Positions 42,165 through 43,004 of a stretch of DNA of 43,004 nt are shown here, one piece after another. The notes under the pieces are model-generated. The model was not told the DNA's origin. It saw only the letters and a list, made by a program, of their open reading frames with translations, and searched no databases. The DNA comes from JAKEGK01 sp036507695 (GTDB taxonomy: Bacteria > Pseudomonadota > Gammaproteobacteria > SZUA-152): the NCBI GenBank assembly GCA_036507695.1, contig DATCIR010000220.1:1-43004 (forward strand), written 5' to 3'. Numbering within the stretch: position 1 is the stretch's first letter; each line of letters starts with the position of its first letter. The translations under genes and the position numbers were made by a program.

Positions 42165-43004
42165 GTGCGCCAAGCGAAGCTTGGTGCATCTTGCAGGGTG
42201 AAAGTCCCTGTCGGGTAAGGGCTAACCACCCACCCGTATCGAGTGTTGCGCCCATGGCGGAACCGAAGTTTGTTTTGTAAGAAACGAATTTCCAAAGGTG
42301 AACAAAGTGGGTGAAGCGTAGAGCCGGCCCCGCGAAGCGTTTTGGGTCCACAGAGAATTGTGCAGGCCGTAGGGCGTTCGCAGCGCCTGAAAGTTGGAAC
42401 AGCTTCGAAAAGCCAATTGAGATCGACGAGGGTTTTAACGCACACCGAAGTCAACACAGAAGCATCCGCTAGGGTAAGGATGTGAAGGATCTCCGGAGTC
42501 CTCAGACTGTGGCATGTACAAACAGATGCATTCAAGAACTTGGGAGCCCCATCGAGGCCCTGATAGGAAGACATGGAAGGAGATTGAATTGCTAGAGACA
42601 CGAAGCACTGCGGAGACGGGACTATGCTGGTTTCCGGAAATGGATTCATACTATCAGGAAAGCTCCGAAGCCGGTAAAGCGGATAAGGGCCGATGGCTCG
42701 GTGGGAGTCGGATCAAGCGTAGTACTCGGAGCGTGGGAGAGCCACGTACAAGGGGAAGGACTTGACGGAAGTACGCAGCCTGCAAAGCCCCCTCATACCC
42801 GACGCGGAAGATTGGGAATACTATGAGCTCAGCTTTTTGCGGGGAATAGCCTACAAAGCAAAGACGCAACCGGCTTACCGGTTTCGAGACTTATCGCGCT
42901 GCCTCGATGAAACGCTGCTGAGGTATTGCTTTCGTAAGTTAAACAAGAAAGCGGCCTCAGGGGTGGATCGAGTCACGTATCTTGGCTATCGGGAACATCT
43001 CACG
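42165..43004 (+). mobile_element. Group II intron, 5' part
   Basis: The element begins with the intron 5' consensus GTGCG at 42165-42169. About 600 nt of structured non-coding sequence follow, including GGGTGAAAGTCCC, typical of domain I, before the reverse transcriptase frame. Domains V and VI and the 3' exon are beyond the window. The intron is in the same orientation as the cassette genes and sits at the core of attC D. The RNA class was not assigned. Confidence 0.85.
42762..43004 (+). CDS. Group II intron reverse transcriptase/maturase, N-terminal part
   Basis: The first 81 codons of the intron-encoded protein, running off the window end. The N-terminal motif YRFRDLSRCLDETLL with CFRKLNKKAASGVDRVTY is the conserved RT0 region and start of the reverse transcriptase domain. 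The start is a TTG at 42762 with GGGGAAGGA just upstream. Whether the rest is intact cannot be seen. Confidence 0.88.
   Translation, partial: MTEVRSLQSPLIPDAEDWEYYELSFLRGIAYKAKTQPAYRFRDLSRCLDETLLRYCFRKLNKKAASGVDRVTYLGYREHLT

Noticed and set aside
42514..42765. 83-codon frame inside the intron
   Set aside because: Falls in the structured intron RNA before the true reverse transcriptase start.
1..43004. CRISPR array, tRNA or rRNA genes
   Set aside because: The tandem repeats found (3698, 20286, 35459) have no spacers, and no cloverleaf or rRNA-like sequence was noticed by reading.

Overview
The window looks like a chromosomal segment of a gammaproteobacterium that makes many c-type cytochromes. 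The lineage call is inference. It rests on a complete ccmABCDEFGHI operon, an RraB-domain gene, small palindromic repeat elements of a kind common in gammaproteobacterial intergenic regions, and an integron with attC sites. No rRNA, tRNA or CRISPR array was seen.

Positions 600-29400 form an electron-transfer island, all on the + strand. It opens with an exported outer-membrane beta-barrel candidate. Next come three triheme c7-type cytochromes, a cupredoxin lipoprotein, two NHL-propeller lipoproteins, an 11-heme cytochrome and a large YVTN propeller protein. Two complete cytochrome c maturation machineries follow: a ResB/CcsA (System II) pair with a TPR protein and a TlpA-like thioredoxin, then the System I operon ccmA-I. 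A small monoheme cytochrome, two seven-bladed Reg_prop-type propeller proteins and a Kelch lipoprotein with an NrfJ-like C-terminal domain close the island. Composition and order suggest an extracellular or trans-outer-membrane electron conduit, or a cytochrome filament, encoded with its own heme-attachment factors and a set of propeller proteins as likely scaffolds. That functional reading is inference; the gene families are directly recognisable.

Positions 29400-35400 hold ordinary housekeeping or accessory genes: DUF2784, PEBP/YbhB, a formyltransferase, a membrane-anchored RraB-like protein, a 57-residue protein, a SulP transporter and an isoaspartyl peptidase.

Positions 35400-43004 are a decayed integron. 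An integron-type integrase gene on the minus strand is cut short by a stop before most of its catalytic residues. On its other side lie + strand cassettes with four attC-like sites: a HEPN-like gene broken by an in-frame TAG, then small orphan genes, two of them membrane proteins. An IS91-like element carrying a tyrosine recombinase and an HUH transposase, both frameshifted, fills the space between two attC sites. A group II intron starts at the core of the last attC and runs off the window end.

Small mobile repeats recur throughout: a 158-bp inverted-repeat element with a perfect 8-bp target duplication and a second copy at the window start; a 211-bp element inside the ccm operon; and a 50-nt double-hairpin insertion that breaks the recombinase gene.
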